A stretch of 10,000 nt of DNA from Actinidia chinensis (GCA_009663005.1 CM018914.1:17012613-17022612), one strand, 5' to 3'. Positions 1 through 8,543 are shown, numbered from the stretch's first letter. Translations and numbers: made by a program. Notes: generated by a model from the letters alone, not told the origin.

Positions 1-779
1 GCGGGTGGAAAACGGTGCTTAAATTCAATTTTGTCTCCATTGCCCTTTGTAACGATTTCCAAAATCTCGATATGAATCTTAGATCTCGATATGATGTGAT
101 TGATACTGTAGGTATCAATCTCCTTCATGTAGGTAGCCGCCATTTGATCCATCTTGTGTGTATTCCTGATTGGAATAAAGTGCGCCTTCTTGGTCAGACG
201 ATTGACTATGACCCAAATTGAATTGTTCCCCTTTATCGTATGAGAAAATCCTACAACGTAATCCATCGTGATATCCTCTCATTTCCACTTTGATACTGGT
301 AGTGGTTGAAGTAATCCCGCTGATTTTTGGCCTACAGACTTGATCTGTTGACATCGTGAACATCGGTCGATGTATTCTTTGATATCCCGCTTCATGCCCA
401 TCCACTAATACATCTTCTTCAAATCTTGATACATCTTCATCATCCCGGATGAATCGCACACTTCGACATATATCCCTCGTCCATTATTTGCCGCTTGATA
501 TCAGAAACGTCGGGCACGCATATTCTATTCCAAAATTTGAGAACACCATCTATCATTTTGAACTCTGAATTTGGTTTCGTTGCGAGATTGTCGTGAATCT
601 TTTTAAGTTTGGAATCCTCCATCTACTTGAGTTTGATTTCCTCTAAAATTGTTGGCTTCGTAACGATCGCCGCACATAGACCTTCTATTCCCCGAGTGAC
701 CACTTTCAACTCCAATTCTTCCATCTCTTTGTGTAAGTACTGTTGTCTTGTAATAAGCACATTCAGCTTCCCCATTGCC
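1..779 (-). pseudogene. Retrotransposon integrase, broken and cut by the window edge
   Basis: A linker after RNase H leads to a TAG at 625-623. The N-terminal HHCC zinc-binding domain follows: its first His is replaced by Tyr (codon at 472-470), the second His (HPG, 451-449) remains, and the CSRCQQ pair is at 345-362. A TGA at 442-440 and a shift precede MKMYQDLKKMY. Further stops lie at 407-405 (TAG) and 281-279 (TGA), each where the family has Trp. The catalytic core has the first Asp in ITMDYVVGF (263-261), then SIWVIVNRLTKKAHF. A shift between about 160 and 110 leads to [16 protein letters not shown], where the second catalytic Asp is Tyr (codon TAT at 91-89). The window ends at the FHP motif, before the catalytic Glu. 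Confidence 0.9.
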
Positions 780-1371
780 TTCCAACTCAAAGAGTCTGCT
801 ACAATGTTTGCCTTTTTCGAATGATATTGAATATCGATGTCGTAATCTTTCATCATCTCTAACCATCTTCGTTGCCTGAGATTCAACTCCTTCTATGTAT
901 AAATGTATTTCAAGCTTTTATGATCGGTGTAGACCTCGCATTTTACTCCATACAAATAATGATGCCAAATCTTCAAAGCAAATATACCGCTGCTAACTCC
1001 AAGTCATGAGTAGGATAGTTCTTCTCATGTGGCTTTAACTGCCGTGACGCATAAGCAATAACCTTCCCATGTTACATAAAAATGCATCCGAGCCCTTGGT
1101 GTGACGCATCACTATAAATGGAAAATCCTTCTGTGTCGTTCGGTAGTGCAAGTATCGGCGCCGTAGTAAGCCTCTTCTTCAACTCTTGAAAGCCTCGTTC
1201 ACGTTTCTTCATCCAAATGAATAGTTCTCCTTTGCGGGTGAACTTAGTCAATGGTATCGCAATTTTTGAAAAATCCTGAACAAATCTTCTATAATAACCA
1301 ACAAGTCCCAAAAAGCTCCGAACTTCAAACATCGTCGTCAGTTCTGGCCAATCCACGATTGCCTTAATTTT
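780..1371 (-). pseudogene. Reverse transcriptase connection and RNase H domain, broken
   Basis: The same frame as reverse transcriptase continues after the TGA as [10 protein letters not shown], then [15 protein letters not shown] and [10 protein letters not shown], the typical thumb/connection of Ty3 elements. RNase H starts at [13 protein letters not shown], which holds the first catalytic Asp. A TAA at 1074-1072 interrupts it. The frame then runs through [21 protein letters not shown] until a one-base shift near 978, after which the next frame gives [23 protein letters not shown] at 895-893 is followed by LRQRRWLEMMKDYDIDI and KANIVADSLSW, which holds the last catalytic Asp. The domain would remove RNA from RNA-DNA hybrids. 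Two stops and one shift make it non-functional. Confidence 0.9.
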
Positions 1372-2121
1372 TCATGGGTTTACCAAAATCCCATCTCCGT
1401 TGATAACATGCCCCAAAAATATTACACTATCAAGCCAAAATTCGCACTTCTTGAATTTGGCATACAATTTCTGGTTCTTTAGTGTCCACAATACAATCTT
1501 CAAGTGTTCCATATGTTGTTCCTCATCCCTTAAATAGATAAGGATGTTATCAATGAATACGATCACGAACTCGCCCAAGTAACTTTTGAAAATACGATTC
1601 ATAAAATCCACGAATGCTGCCGGCGCATTGATTACTCTGAATGGCATCACTAAAAACTCATAATGTCTATATCGGGTTCGGAAAGCTGTCTTCTCAATGT
1701 CTTCCGACTTCACCTTGAGTTGATGGTAGCCGGAATGCAAGTCAATCTCTGAAAATACTCGAGCCCCTAGTAGTTGGTCAGATAAATCATCAATCCTTGG
1801 TAATAGATATTTATTCTTAATTGTGACTCTGTTCAACTCGCGGTAGTCGATACGCAATGTCATCGTCCCATCTTTCTTCTTCACAAATAATACCGGTACT
1901 CTCCATGGCGACGAACTCGGTCGTATGAATCCTTTGTCTAGCAATTCTTGTAGTTATATCTTTAACTCCTTCAACTCTGAAAGAGCCATGCGGTATGGTA
2001 CTTTTGAAATTGGATGAGTTCCAAGCGTAATCTCAATGGTAAATTCGATCTCTCTATTCACAGGCATTCTTAGTAACTCCTTAGGAAATACCTCAAGAAA
2101 CTCACGGACTATAGGAATATC
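1372..2121 (-). pseudogene. Retrotransposon reverse transcriptase, catalytic Asp lost
   Basis: The frame starts near 2121 (DIPIVREFLEVFP) and runs through the linker before the fingers domain. A TAA stop falls at 1956-1954, then the frame continues as [13 protein letters not shown]. Clear reverse transcriptase motifs follow: [61 protein letters not shown] and FLGHVI. The catalytic YXDD-type motif reads FIDN: the second Asp is replaced by Asn (codon AAC at 1548-1546), which should abolish polymerisation. The Gly usual after MPF is Arg. The stretch ends in TGA at 1374-1372, in frame with the downstream connection domain. Ty3-type identity is clear. Confidence 0.92.
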
Positions 2122-2123
2122 TA

Positions 2124-2679
2124 TCATGGACAATGAATATCCTCTGACAAAGACACCTCAACACAACACAAGTATCCCCGACAACCCTTTTGTAAAAGTC
2201 GTTGGGCACAAGCCATGGACATAAAATATGGGAGAATGGTTACCCTCTCTCCCTCAAATTGGACTTCTTTTTGTTCTGAGTTCTTAAATGTTATACATTT
2301 ATCTGGACAATGGATTGTGGCCCCATTCTTGGACAACGAATCCATTCCAAATATGACATCAAAATGTCCTATTTCTAATGGTATTAAATCTGTAGGTATA
2401 ACTGCAACCTTAATGCTGACATCACAGTCTCGATATACAATTGAGCAAACAATGCCCTTCTTCATGGGTTATGACACCGTTAATTCATAACCTAGTGGTT
2501 CAGGTTCCTTATTTAATTTCCTAGCAAATTGTGTTGACACAAATGTATGGGAAGATCCCGTGTCAAATAAAACATAAGTAGGTAAAGAGCAAACTAGCAC
2601 GTTACCTGCAACGACTACCTCGTTGTTCCTAGCATCGCATGGCATAAGTGCAAAAACACGTCCTTGCCTCTGGTCATTT
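2124..2679 (-). pseudogene. Retrotransposon aspartic protease, broken
   Basis: This is the retropepsin-like domain that would cut the Gag-Pol polyprotein. The active-site triad Asp-Thr-Gly is present at 2556-2564 within YVLFDTGSSHTF, in the same frame as the zinc knuckles. A TAA stop at 2471-2469 interrupts it, and the same frame then resumes at once with MKKGIVCSI. The flap and C-terminal half follow, ending in the conserved segment DVIFGMDSLSKNGATIHC. The frame finally ends in TGA at 2126-2124, where a shift is needed to enter the reverse transcriptase frame. The active site looks sound, but the stop and shift prevent a full product. Gag and protease share one frame apart from this lesion, as expected for a single Gag-Pol reading frame. 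Confidence 0.85.
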
Positions 2680-3781
2680 CCGTTGCCACCTCTGTTTCCC
2701 TGGTTTCCTTGTTGGTTTCCTCTCGGCCTTGCGTTTCCTTCTCCATTACCTCCCCTTGGTACTATTGCCCCGGTGTTTAACTTCAGACAATTCCTTTTGA
2801 TGTGGCCTACTTCATTGCAATGAAAACATTGGATATTTGTCTTATTCCTCCAGCATTCTCCTGAATGATTCTTTCCACACGTTGGGCACTTCGGTGCTTG
2901 TCCCCTCGAATTTCCTCCTTGGTCTTTCCCTCTTGATTCTGGCTTTTGTGTCTTTTGTCCGCTAGATCCTTCATTGTTGAAATTATGATGCCTCTTGTTG
3001 TCCAAGTACTTCTTCTTCTCTGTTTCATCATGCTCTACTATGATGGCATGGTCTAGAACATCTGCGTACGTCAGCAATACCGATGGCCTTATCGCCTTTT
3101 TTATCTCGTATCGCAGTCCATCTTCAAACCTCCATGCTTTCATCTCATCTGTGGCAACTAAATGTGGCGCATACTCTGCCAAGTTTGTAAATGCTTCCTC
3201 GTACTCTGCAATAGTCTTTTCCATTTGCTTCAATTGTTTGAATTTCACACATTTAACATTTTGCAACGCCCTAGGTACATATTTCTCCTTGAAAATGACT
3301 TTAAACTGAGCCCAATCCATGCCTGGCTCCCTCAGTCCTTTTAGATTCCAACATCTGCTGGTTGCACCTACTATAGGTACGAGCCTATCTCCACTTTCTA
3401 CTATTCACTACACCCCAACAGTCTAAAGTTCTTTTCCATTTCCAATAGTCATCCATTGGCTTTGATCGGATCCATCTCGCCACTGAAAGTTGGCAGTTTG
3501 AGTTTCAAAAATTGTTTTACTAAAGCAACATTCTCAGTTGGAATCATTGAGTTTTCAGCTTCTTCTCTTTGCTCTGACGTTTCCCCTTGACGTTGATTAT
3601 CTCCTCCCTCAGAATGTTGATCCCTTGTTTGTTGTGGTTGTGGTGGCTGTAGATGTTGTTGTAATAATTGTTGTTGAGCAGCCATAGCTCCTACCTACAT
3701 TCACATCATATCCCTCAATTCGTTCATTTGTGTGCTATCATTCGCTTAGTTCCCTTGCCCATTTGATCGGGTATTAACCAT
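2680..3781 (-). pseudogene. gag: Retrotransposon gag (capsid and nucleocapsid), broken
   Basis: Gag would form the virus-like particle that packages element RNA. I place the start at 3781 because the minus strand there begins MVNTRSNG, a common N-terminus for plant Ty3 Gag, and it is in frame with the glutamine-rich stretch (MAAQQQLLQQ) starting at 3685. In-frame stops occur at 3748 (TAA), 3703 (TGA), 3697 (TAG), 3451 (TGA), 3403 and 3400 (TAG TAG), and 3373 and 3370 (TAG TAG). A frameshift near 3365 then moves the frame to the open segment running left from 3320. That segment holds the retrotransposon capsid core, including WRFEDGLRYEI, then a Gly/Asn/Arg-rich linker. Two Cys-His knuckles follow: CPTCGKNHSGEC (2853-2888) and CFHCNEVGHIKRNC (2787-2828, CX2CX4HX4C). 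The knuckles are intact, but the reading frame as a whole is not. Confidence 0.88.
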
Positions 3782-3935
3782 CTCGATCAATCTATAGTGC
3801 AAATATGATGATTATTAGATGCATAATTATATACATTACGTAATTTGCACTTAATCAAGCATTATGTACAAGTATCGTGCAACTATGGTGTCACTACCTA
3901 TTTAGCTCTAAGTTTTAATAAAATCCATAAATTGA

Positions 3936-3948
3936 GGCTCTGATACCA
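3936..3948 (-). other. Primer binding site for initiator tRNA-Met
   Basis: The minus strand reads TGGTATCAGAGCC, complementary to the 3' end of plant initiator methionine tRNA including CCA. This is where minus-strand DNA synthesis is primed in most plant LTR retrotransposons. It lies five bases inside the LTR end and about 155 bases before the gag start, as expected. It fixes the element's orientation and the inner LTR border. It is too short to be a tRNA gene. Confidence 0.93.
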
Positions 3949-5536
3949 CTTCTATCACGACCCAACACATTTATAGATGTGGGTCCACCTTTATTATAGG
4001 TGTCATTGTGACTGGCAGTGAGGACACTCACTAAGGCCTATTACTCAACTAGTTTAGGGATTTTTCTGTCATATGAAACATTGACATTCTCATACATAAT
4101 ATATGCGGAAGCATATTTAAAATAAACCAGAGCTGATTGTCCTTAAATAATATATAAACATTTGTACATGTCCCAAAATAAATATTTACAACTACAGTTT
4201 TGGCCATAAGTCCAGCTCAACCATCATCAAAACTATATACTGTCAAAAGATTTAACATTGCCATGCTAAGCATGTGGCATAGGTCTTCCAAAATCAACGC
4301 TAGGGTCACCCGCCCTCAATCGCGTTCCACTTTATTCTCATTACTTGAAATATTACATACGACTACGTCTTAAGCACAGCCAGTGTTAGTCAAGTATATA
4401 CTACTAACAAGTGCCCATAAAATCATAAACCAGCATTTTCATTTCCACAGAAATAGTAAGCTGGTGGTCAATCCACTTTCTTTCAATCATTGACTTCATC
4501 TAGCCGATTACCTTGAGTTCATATCAAAATTTCAAAATCATATTGGATTGACCCTTGCAACATATACCTCCATGCACAATCACCCAGAAATTAGGGAGTG
4601 GCCTCAATATAATATGTGGCATGATATCACCTAAGATCATCTGGCAATGATCTTTTTTATTACATCAACTCTCGCTATATTCTTTTTTCCTAGCACGAAT
4701 CATGTGTCGTCTAAAACATACTTTTCTAAAATAATTATTTTCTATTTTCAAGACATTTAAAACATGTAGCAATTTAATCATAAACGGCTTCATGTTTAAT
4801 TTAATATAAACAACTGCTTTCACCACAAACTTTTTAATTTAATTAGTAAAAAACATCACAAGACTCGCCTTTTAATTTTCTCACGTTCTTTCTTTTCGTT
4901 CTTGCTTGTAAGCTATGGTAACGGTCGTTCAGGTTCTGGTCCAATAATTAGGAATTTTGAATTTAATATCTCGCATTCATACATACTCTATTTTCTTAAA
5001 CAGTATCGTTTAGTACGTCGAGTATAAGGGTAAAAGAAGGGTAAGTTATTAAGTGAGATAAGTTTTTCTGAAAAAATGTCTTTTGTCAAAAAATTGGCTA
5101 GTAGTAGAAATTGAATTTCTAAATGTTTATTTTTTCAAATCAATTTTTCGCGGTAATTGTTCCTTATAACTTGAATACCAAATTGATTTTATGAGATATT
5201 TAGACAATGTAATAACCCTCCATAACAAGAAGAATCGTTTAAAAAAATTTATTCGAAAATTATTTTGTAGTAAAACTCAAAATTTACTTTTTGATTTAAG
5301 GGATTTACAGTTTCTAGTATTTTTTTATTTAATCCAAATGGGGGATATTTTTCGTAATTTACATTCGTAACTTAAAGTCAAAAGAAAGATAAGAGTTTAT
5401 AAGTATGCTGGCGTAGAAGGGACGTGTCAATAGTGGCGGTTTGATGATTAATATTGTGGGGGGGGCGTTGTGTCTCTCTATTACTGAACCGTGGTTAGGA
5501 ACAAAAGTTCACATCAACGATTGACACAAGGTCCAA

Positions 5537-5910
5537 CACCGGTTGAGATAAAAAGATTCAACCGGTTGGAGCAAAACAAACTAAGATTAATGTTCAACCA
5601 AAAGGCCTCCGGTTGGGCAGAATAGAGACTAAGATTTAATGGTATCAGAACCGGTTGACGCGCAAAATGTGTCAAACCGTTGGGCATAGAACACAGAGAC
5701 TTAAGATTAATGTTCAACCGGTTGGGCAAGAATAGAGACTTAAGATTAATGTTCAACCGGTTGAGCGAAAAATGTTCAACCGGTTGGGCAAGAACAGAGA
5801 CTTAAGATTACTGTTCAACCAGTTGGGAGAAAAATATTCTACCGGTTGGGCAAGAAAAGAAACTTAAGATTCAATGTTCAACCGGTTGAGATAAAAATGT
5901 TCAACCGGTT
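5537..5910. repeat. Composite 62-bp minisatellite in the Ty3 LTR
   Basis: About twelve copies of a core close to TTCAACCGGTTG are arranged head to tail. Seven have a perfect AACCGGTT palindrome (starts 5560, 5649, 5716, 5755, 5778, 5880, 5903); the others are one or a few bases off (near 5537, 5607, 5675, 5817, 5840). Two spacers alternate in the right half: a long one (GGGCAAGAATAGAGACTTAA...) giving 39-40 bp between cores, and a short one (GAGCGAAAAATG type) giving 23 bp. Together they make a unit of about 62 bp. The left half is more diverged and irregular. Unique AT-rich LTR sequence flanks the array on both sides. Confidence 0.9.
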
Positions 5911-6291
5911 CAATTGGGAAACAACGGGTTGGTTCTTTTTTTCTGGATTGAATTTCAAGACAATTTTGGGCTATTAAATCTTTAAGTTAGGAAAAACACA
6001 TTAAACAAAAGTTGTAGGTATTTGAAATAAATTTCATATGAAACTTGAATCGAGTCAAACGGATGTCGTATAAAAGAGTTATGTCCAAAATACTAACGAA
6101 CTATTTTGAGAAAAACATGGCTTAACTTTTAATCGAATTTCAATCCTATCGTGACCTATTTTCAACGTATTTTCAAACTTTATTCCATTATATAACATGT
6201 TAATCCTAGATGAGATAATTTTAGATTTTTTGAAGATTACAAAAATCAAAAGACTCGGAAAAGGATTACCTTGAATGTCGAAAAAATTACG

Positions 6292-6436
6292 CTTTCTCTA
6301 TTTTCCTATTTTTTTCTTTCTTCTTCTTCTTCTTCTCTTCCTCTCCCTTTGATTTTCGCATCACTCTTTCTCTCTCTCTTTTTTTCTATCTTTATCTCTT
6401 TATTTTTCTCTCTCTATCTCTCTTTCTCCTTTTTTT
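6292..6436. repeat. Pyrimidine tract with TTC and TC microsatellites
   Basis: About 145 bases are almost entirely C and T on the plus strand. They include a (TTC)n run near 6319-6336, a (TC)n run near 6368-6380, and further TCTCTC stretches to 6424. In the LTR's own orientation this is a GA/GAA-rich tract about 330-480 bases from the LTR start. Similar GA-rich stretches occur in plant promoters and LTRs, but no function can be shown here. The long open frame across it (Ser/Leu/Phe only) is a by-product of composition. Confidence 0.85.
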
Positions 6437-6903
6437 CACATGTAGGCTCCCAGCTTGCTTGCCCCAAGCAAAGGGGTATGGGTGTGTTGACTATTGGAGT
6501 TGATTAGGTGGAGTGGTTGGGTAGGGTATGGGTGAAGGCATGGGCTAATGTGTGAGTCATCCGGCCATGTGGCCCTTATGGTGCCACATGGTCCATTTTT
6601 AATTGTTTGACACGTGTTCAAATTTTGGTTCAATTTACCAAAAATTTTTATTTGGGTATAATTTATGTTATCGTAAAAATTCTAAAATATTTTAAATTGC
6701 TACCAATGTAATTATATTTTTACCCTTACTATAATAAGGTAAAATTAATTTACGAGTCGGGGTATTACAAAAGTCATAATCAATGATATCATGCTAATAG
6801 AACTTATAGAAGTGTTAAATTATCTCTTAAAATTATTTTGGAAAGTTAATGGCAGTGGTCTTTGAAGAAAATAGTAAAACTGCTGCTACTATCACAAGTT
6901 CGG

Positions 6904-7300
6904 TCGATTGAACTTGTTGACTAAAGTTGAAGAATATTGACCGAAGTTGAATAAATTTTCAAATAAAGAAATTTAGGGTTCAATGGAAGTAAAGAGCAAT
7001 ATCGATTGAAGTTAATTTTTGATCAACCGAAGTTGATCAAGCCTCGACCGAAGTTAAGTTTAGTCAATCGAAGTTGATCAAATCTCCAAAATAAAGAATT
7101 AAGAGTTAACTAGAAAACTAGATCAATCTCAATTGATGTTAAGTTTTGGTTAACCGAAGTTTCTAAACTCGACCAAAGTTTATTAAACCATCAATCGAAG
7201 TTAATGAAATATTTATTTAAAGAAATTGAGAGCTCATTGGAAATTCAGACAAATATTGACCGAAGTTAAAATTCAGTCGACCGAAATGTCGATCGAAGTT
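6904..7300. repeat. 127-bp higher-order tandem repeat of TCGACCGAAGTT-like units
   Basis: Fourteen copies of a motif near TCGACCGAAGTT start at 6904, 6917, 6937, 7002, 7023, 7044, 7064, 7129, 7150, 7169, 7191, 7256, 7277 and 7289. Within clusters they are mostly spaced 19-22 bp. Whole clusters repeat with a 127-bp period: 7002-7129-7256, 7023-7150-7277 and 6937-7064-7191 are all exactly 127 apart. Between clusters is a spacer starting AAATAAAGAA (6961, 7089; variant 7215). About three copies of the large unit are present. There are no unique spacers, so it is not a CRISPR array. Confidence 0.9.
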
Positions 7301-7409
7301 TGAAAATATTGATCTTGTACGTCCAAATCAAGATCTAACTGCTGAGATTTATTCAGAACGGCTAGATTCATGCATTTAATACAACAACGACTAGATTCAA
7401 AATTGAGCT

Positions 7410-7416
7410 TATAAAT
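7410..7416 (+). promoter_or_regulatory. Candidate TATA box of the copia-type LTR
   Basis: TATAAAT lies about 110 bases after the end of the TCGACCGAAGTT-like array and about 530 bases before the proposed LTR end. That is a plausible place for an LTR promoter, upstream of an R/U5 section. AT-rich DNA makes such hits common, so this is only a candidate. Confidence 0.3.
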
Positions 7417-7946
7417 TCATTCTTTGGTGTTGTTGGTATTGAAATGTCATAAATATTCATCAACACTTGTATTCAATACTTAAACCCCTTGATCATTTAT
7501 TGAGAGCTTTGATTTATAAGATCTAAGAAGAGCAAAATCATTTTAGAAAGATTTTTTTTTTGTAGTTTTCTTTCATATAGAGTTGGTGAGTTTTAGTTAC
7601 TATAACTATTACCTCATTCTTGAGAGGATCACTCTGAGTGATTATATAATTTTCAATAAAGGGAATTTCTTAAAGGCTAGAAGTATTTTAGTGATTGTAA
7701 AGGTTTTCAAGCACTCGTAGGTTTGAAGATCGTGGATATCCAAGAAGGACTTGGAGAGTGGACATATACAAGGATTTTTCGAACCACTATAAATCATTTT
7801 CACTCTTTTCTCTCTTTTCTTTATTGCTTATATACTCTTTGTAGATTAGAGTGCATAGTTTATCTATTGTTAACATAATTTTTAATTAATCATTAAGTGT
7901 AGCAAATCTATTTCAACCCCCCTCATAGTTTATTTTCTAACCAACA

Positions 7947-8353
7947 ATAACCAAACTCATAACCATTCATAATAAAATTAATAAAAGAACTATAAAGATT
8001 CATAAACATAAAAGAATCATAAAAATTCAAAAAATTACCATATATCTATATTATAAATCACAACTTAGTTTGAATTCAAAATCTATCTCTCGCTATCTAC
8101 GGTTGAAATCAATTTGAGTTAATCCAACGATTTAGATTTTACCTCAAATTATTTTTTCCCGCCTAAAAACACCACTTTCTTATCCAACGGATGAGATCGG
8201 TTTTTGATTGTAAAAAACGGTCTAGATTAATTTCACACAGACACAAAACCACGCCACCTATCTGCCACCATCACACTCTACACACCTATGATTTTCACCT
8301 ATAAACACACGTACATCAACAGTCGATTTCACTAACCTATCTTACATGCTAAC
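7947..8353. other. AT-rich intergenic stretch before the COG1-like relic
   Basis: I see no gene here. The first 110 bases are A-rich with repeated ATAAA and CATAA phrases. From about 8090 the sequence becomes mixed, with two TCCAACG(G)AT-like phrases (8123 and 8183). From 8236 it is C- and A-rich (CACACAGACACAAAACC, CACCATCACAC). A CA-rich leader before a coding relic would fit an old promoter or 5' untranslated region of the COG1-like gene, but nothing in it proves that. Confidence 0.4.
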
Positions 8354-8415
8354 ACCATCTTCACATGGCTCAAGAGAAGGGATGTGTACGACTTTCTCAG
8401 CCACCTCAGGAACCG

Positions 8416-8458
8416 CTACCATGATCTCATCGACTCTACCATGATATCAATCGACTCT
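8416..8458. repeat. Imperfect 21-bp tandem duplication in the COG1-like relic
   Basis: CTACCATGATCTCATCGACTCT is followed at once by a near copy, CTACCATGATATCAATCGACTCT, sharing two bases at the junction. The offset is 20-21 bp. It inserts about seven extra residues (TMISIDS) between the DLIDS and VDSIV phrases, which are adjacent or overlapping in the family as I recall it. The reading frame is kept at this spot. Confidence 0.75.
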
Positions 8459-8530
8459 GTCGACTCCATTGTCCTCCTCATGAAGAAACTCTGCGACGCC
8501 ATATTGCTAATAATATCTCTGTCGTGCCCA

Positions 8531-8543
8531 CCCCCCCCCCCCC
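8531..8543. repeat. C13 homopolymer run
   Basis: Thirteen C bases follow GTGCCCA and are followed by ACCCCCA. The run lies between two COG1-like segments read in different frames, so length change here is a likely source of one frameshift. Sequencing or assembly error in run length is also possible. Confidence 0.9.

Larger units (their letters stand above)
1..6769 (-). mobile_element. Degenerate Ty3/gypsy LTR retrotransposon (left part outside window)
   Basis: Read on the minus strand, the order is 5' LTR (3953-6769), primer binding site, short leader, then gag, protease, reverse transcriptase, RNase H and integrase. Integrase after RNase H is the Ty3/gypsy order; copia elements have it before. 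The long LTR (about 2.8 kb), paired Cys-His knuckles and pol motifs suggest a chromovirus of the Tekay/Del group. That is an inference, because the chromodomain that would settle it lies beyond position 1. The coding part carries more than ten in-frame stops and at least five frameshifts, so the element cannot move by itself. The 3' LTR, polypurine tract and left target duplication are not in the window. The right boundary is well marked: the LTR starts TGTAATACCCCGACTCG when read from 6769 leftward. Confidence 0.93.
3953..6769 (-). repeat. 5' LTR of the Ty3/gypsy element
   Basis: The outer end, read on the minus strand, starts TGTAATACCCC at 6769. The inner end reads GGGTCGTGATA and stops at 3953, five bases before the primer site. 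The usual terminal ACA appears as ATA, a one-base change. The length is about 2817 bp. The LTR should hold the promoter and polyadenylation signals, but I cannot choose one TATA box: several AT-rich candidates lie within 450 bp of the inner end, for example near 4150, 4230 and 4394. Inside are a minisatellite (5537-5910), a pyrimidine tract (6292-6436), a G8 run at 5458-5465, and an imperfect hairpin at 3959-3985 (GACCC...GGGTC arms) close to the inner terminus. The remainder, including 3990-5530, is AT-rich with no gene I can support. Confidence 0.85.
6775..7946 (+). mobile_element. Probable 3' part of a Ty1/copia-type LTR (solo or truncated)
   Basis: The stretch resembles the right part of many plant copia LTRs as I know them. 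It has an array of TCGACCGAAGTT-like motifs, an ACGGCTAGATT segment near 7358, a TATAAAT at 7410, and a run of short GA-rich phrases. Next come a GAACCACTATAAATC segment at 7779-7793, a pyrimidine-rich zone, and a TTTCAACCCCCCTCATAG segment at 7910-7927. The likely end is CCAACA at 7941-7946. No tRNA-iMet primer site (TGGTATCAGAGC) follows, so this is not the 5' LTR of a present element; it could be a solo LTR or a 3' LTR remnant. The 5' start is not visible, presumably because the Ty3 element sits inside it. No coding domain is seen. The family call is from memory of typical sequence, not alignment. Confidence 0.55.

Noticed and set aside
2623..3344. Plus-strand open frames of 60-104 residues
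   Set aside because: They are antisense shadows of gag, whose zinc knuckles and capsid core are clear on the minus strand.
3936..3948. tRNA gene fragment
   Set aside because: Only 13 bases match tRNA-iMet, at the expected place for a primer binding site next to the LTR.
4090..4400. TATA box and transcription start of the Ty3 LTR
   Set aside because: Several TATATA-like strings occur on the minus strand (near 4100, 4150, 4230, 4394) and nothing favours one.
5514..5756. 80-residue repeated Asn/Leu/Ser protein on the minus strand
   Set aside because: It reads through the LTR minisatellite. The repeated peptide simply mirrors the DNA repeat.
6271..6507. 78-residue Ser/Leu/Phe-rich open frame, membrane-protein-like
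   Set aside because: It is the translation of a pyrimidine tract inside the LTR; the hydrophobic look comes from composition.
5537..7300. CRISPR arrays
   Set aside because: Spacers between the repeated motifs are themselves repeated, motifs are short and diverged, no cas genes are present, and the context is a plant genome.
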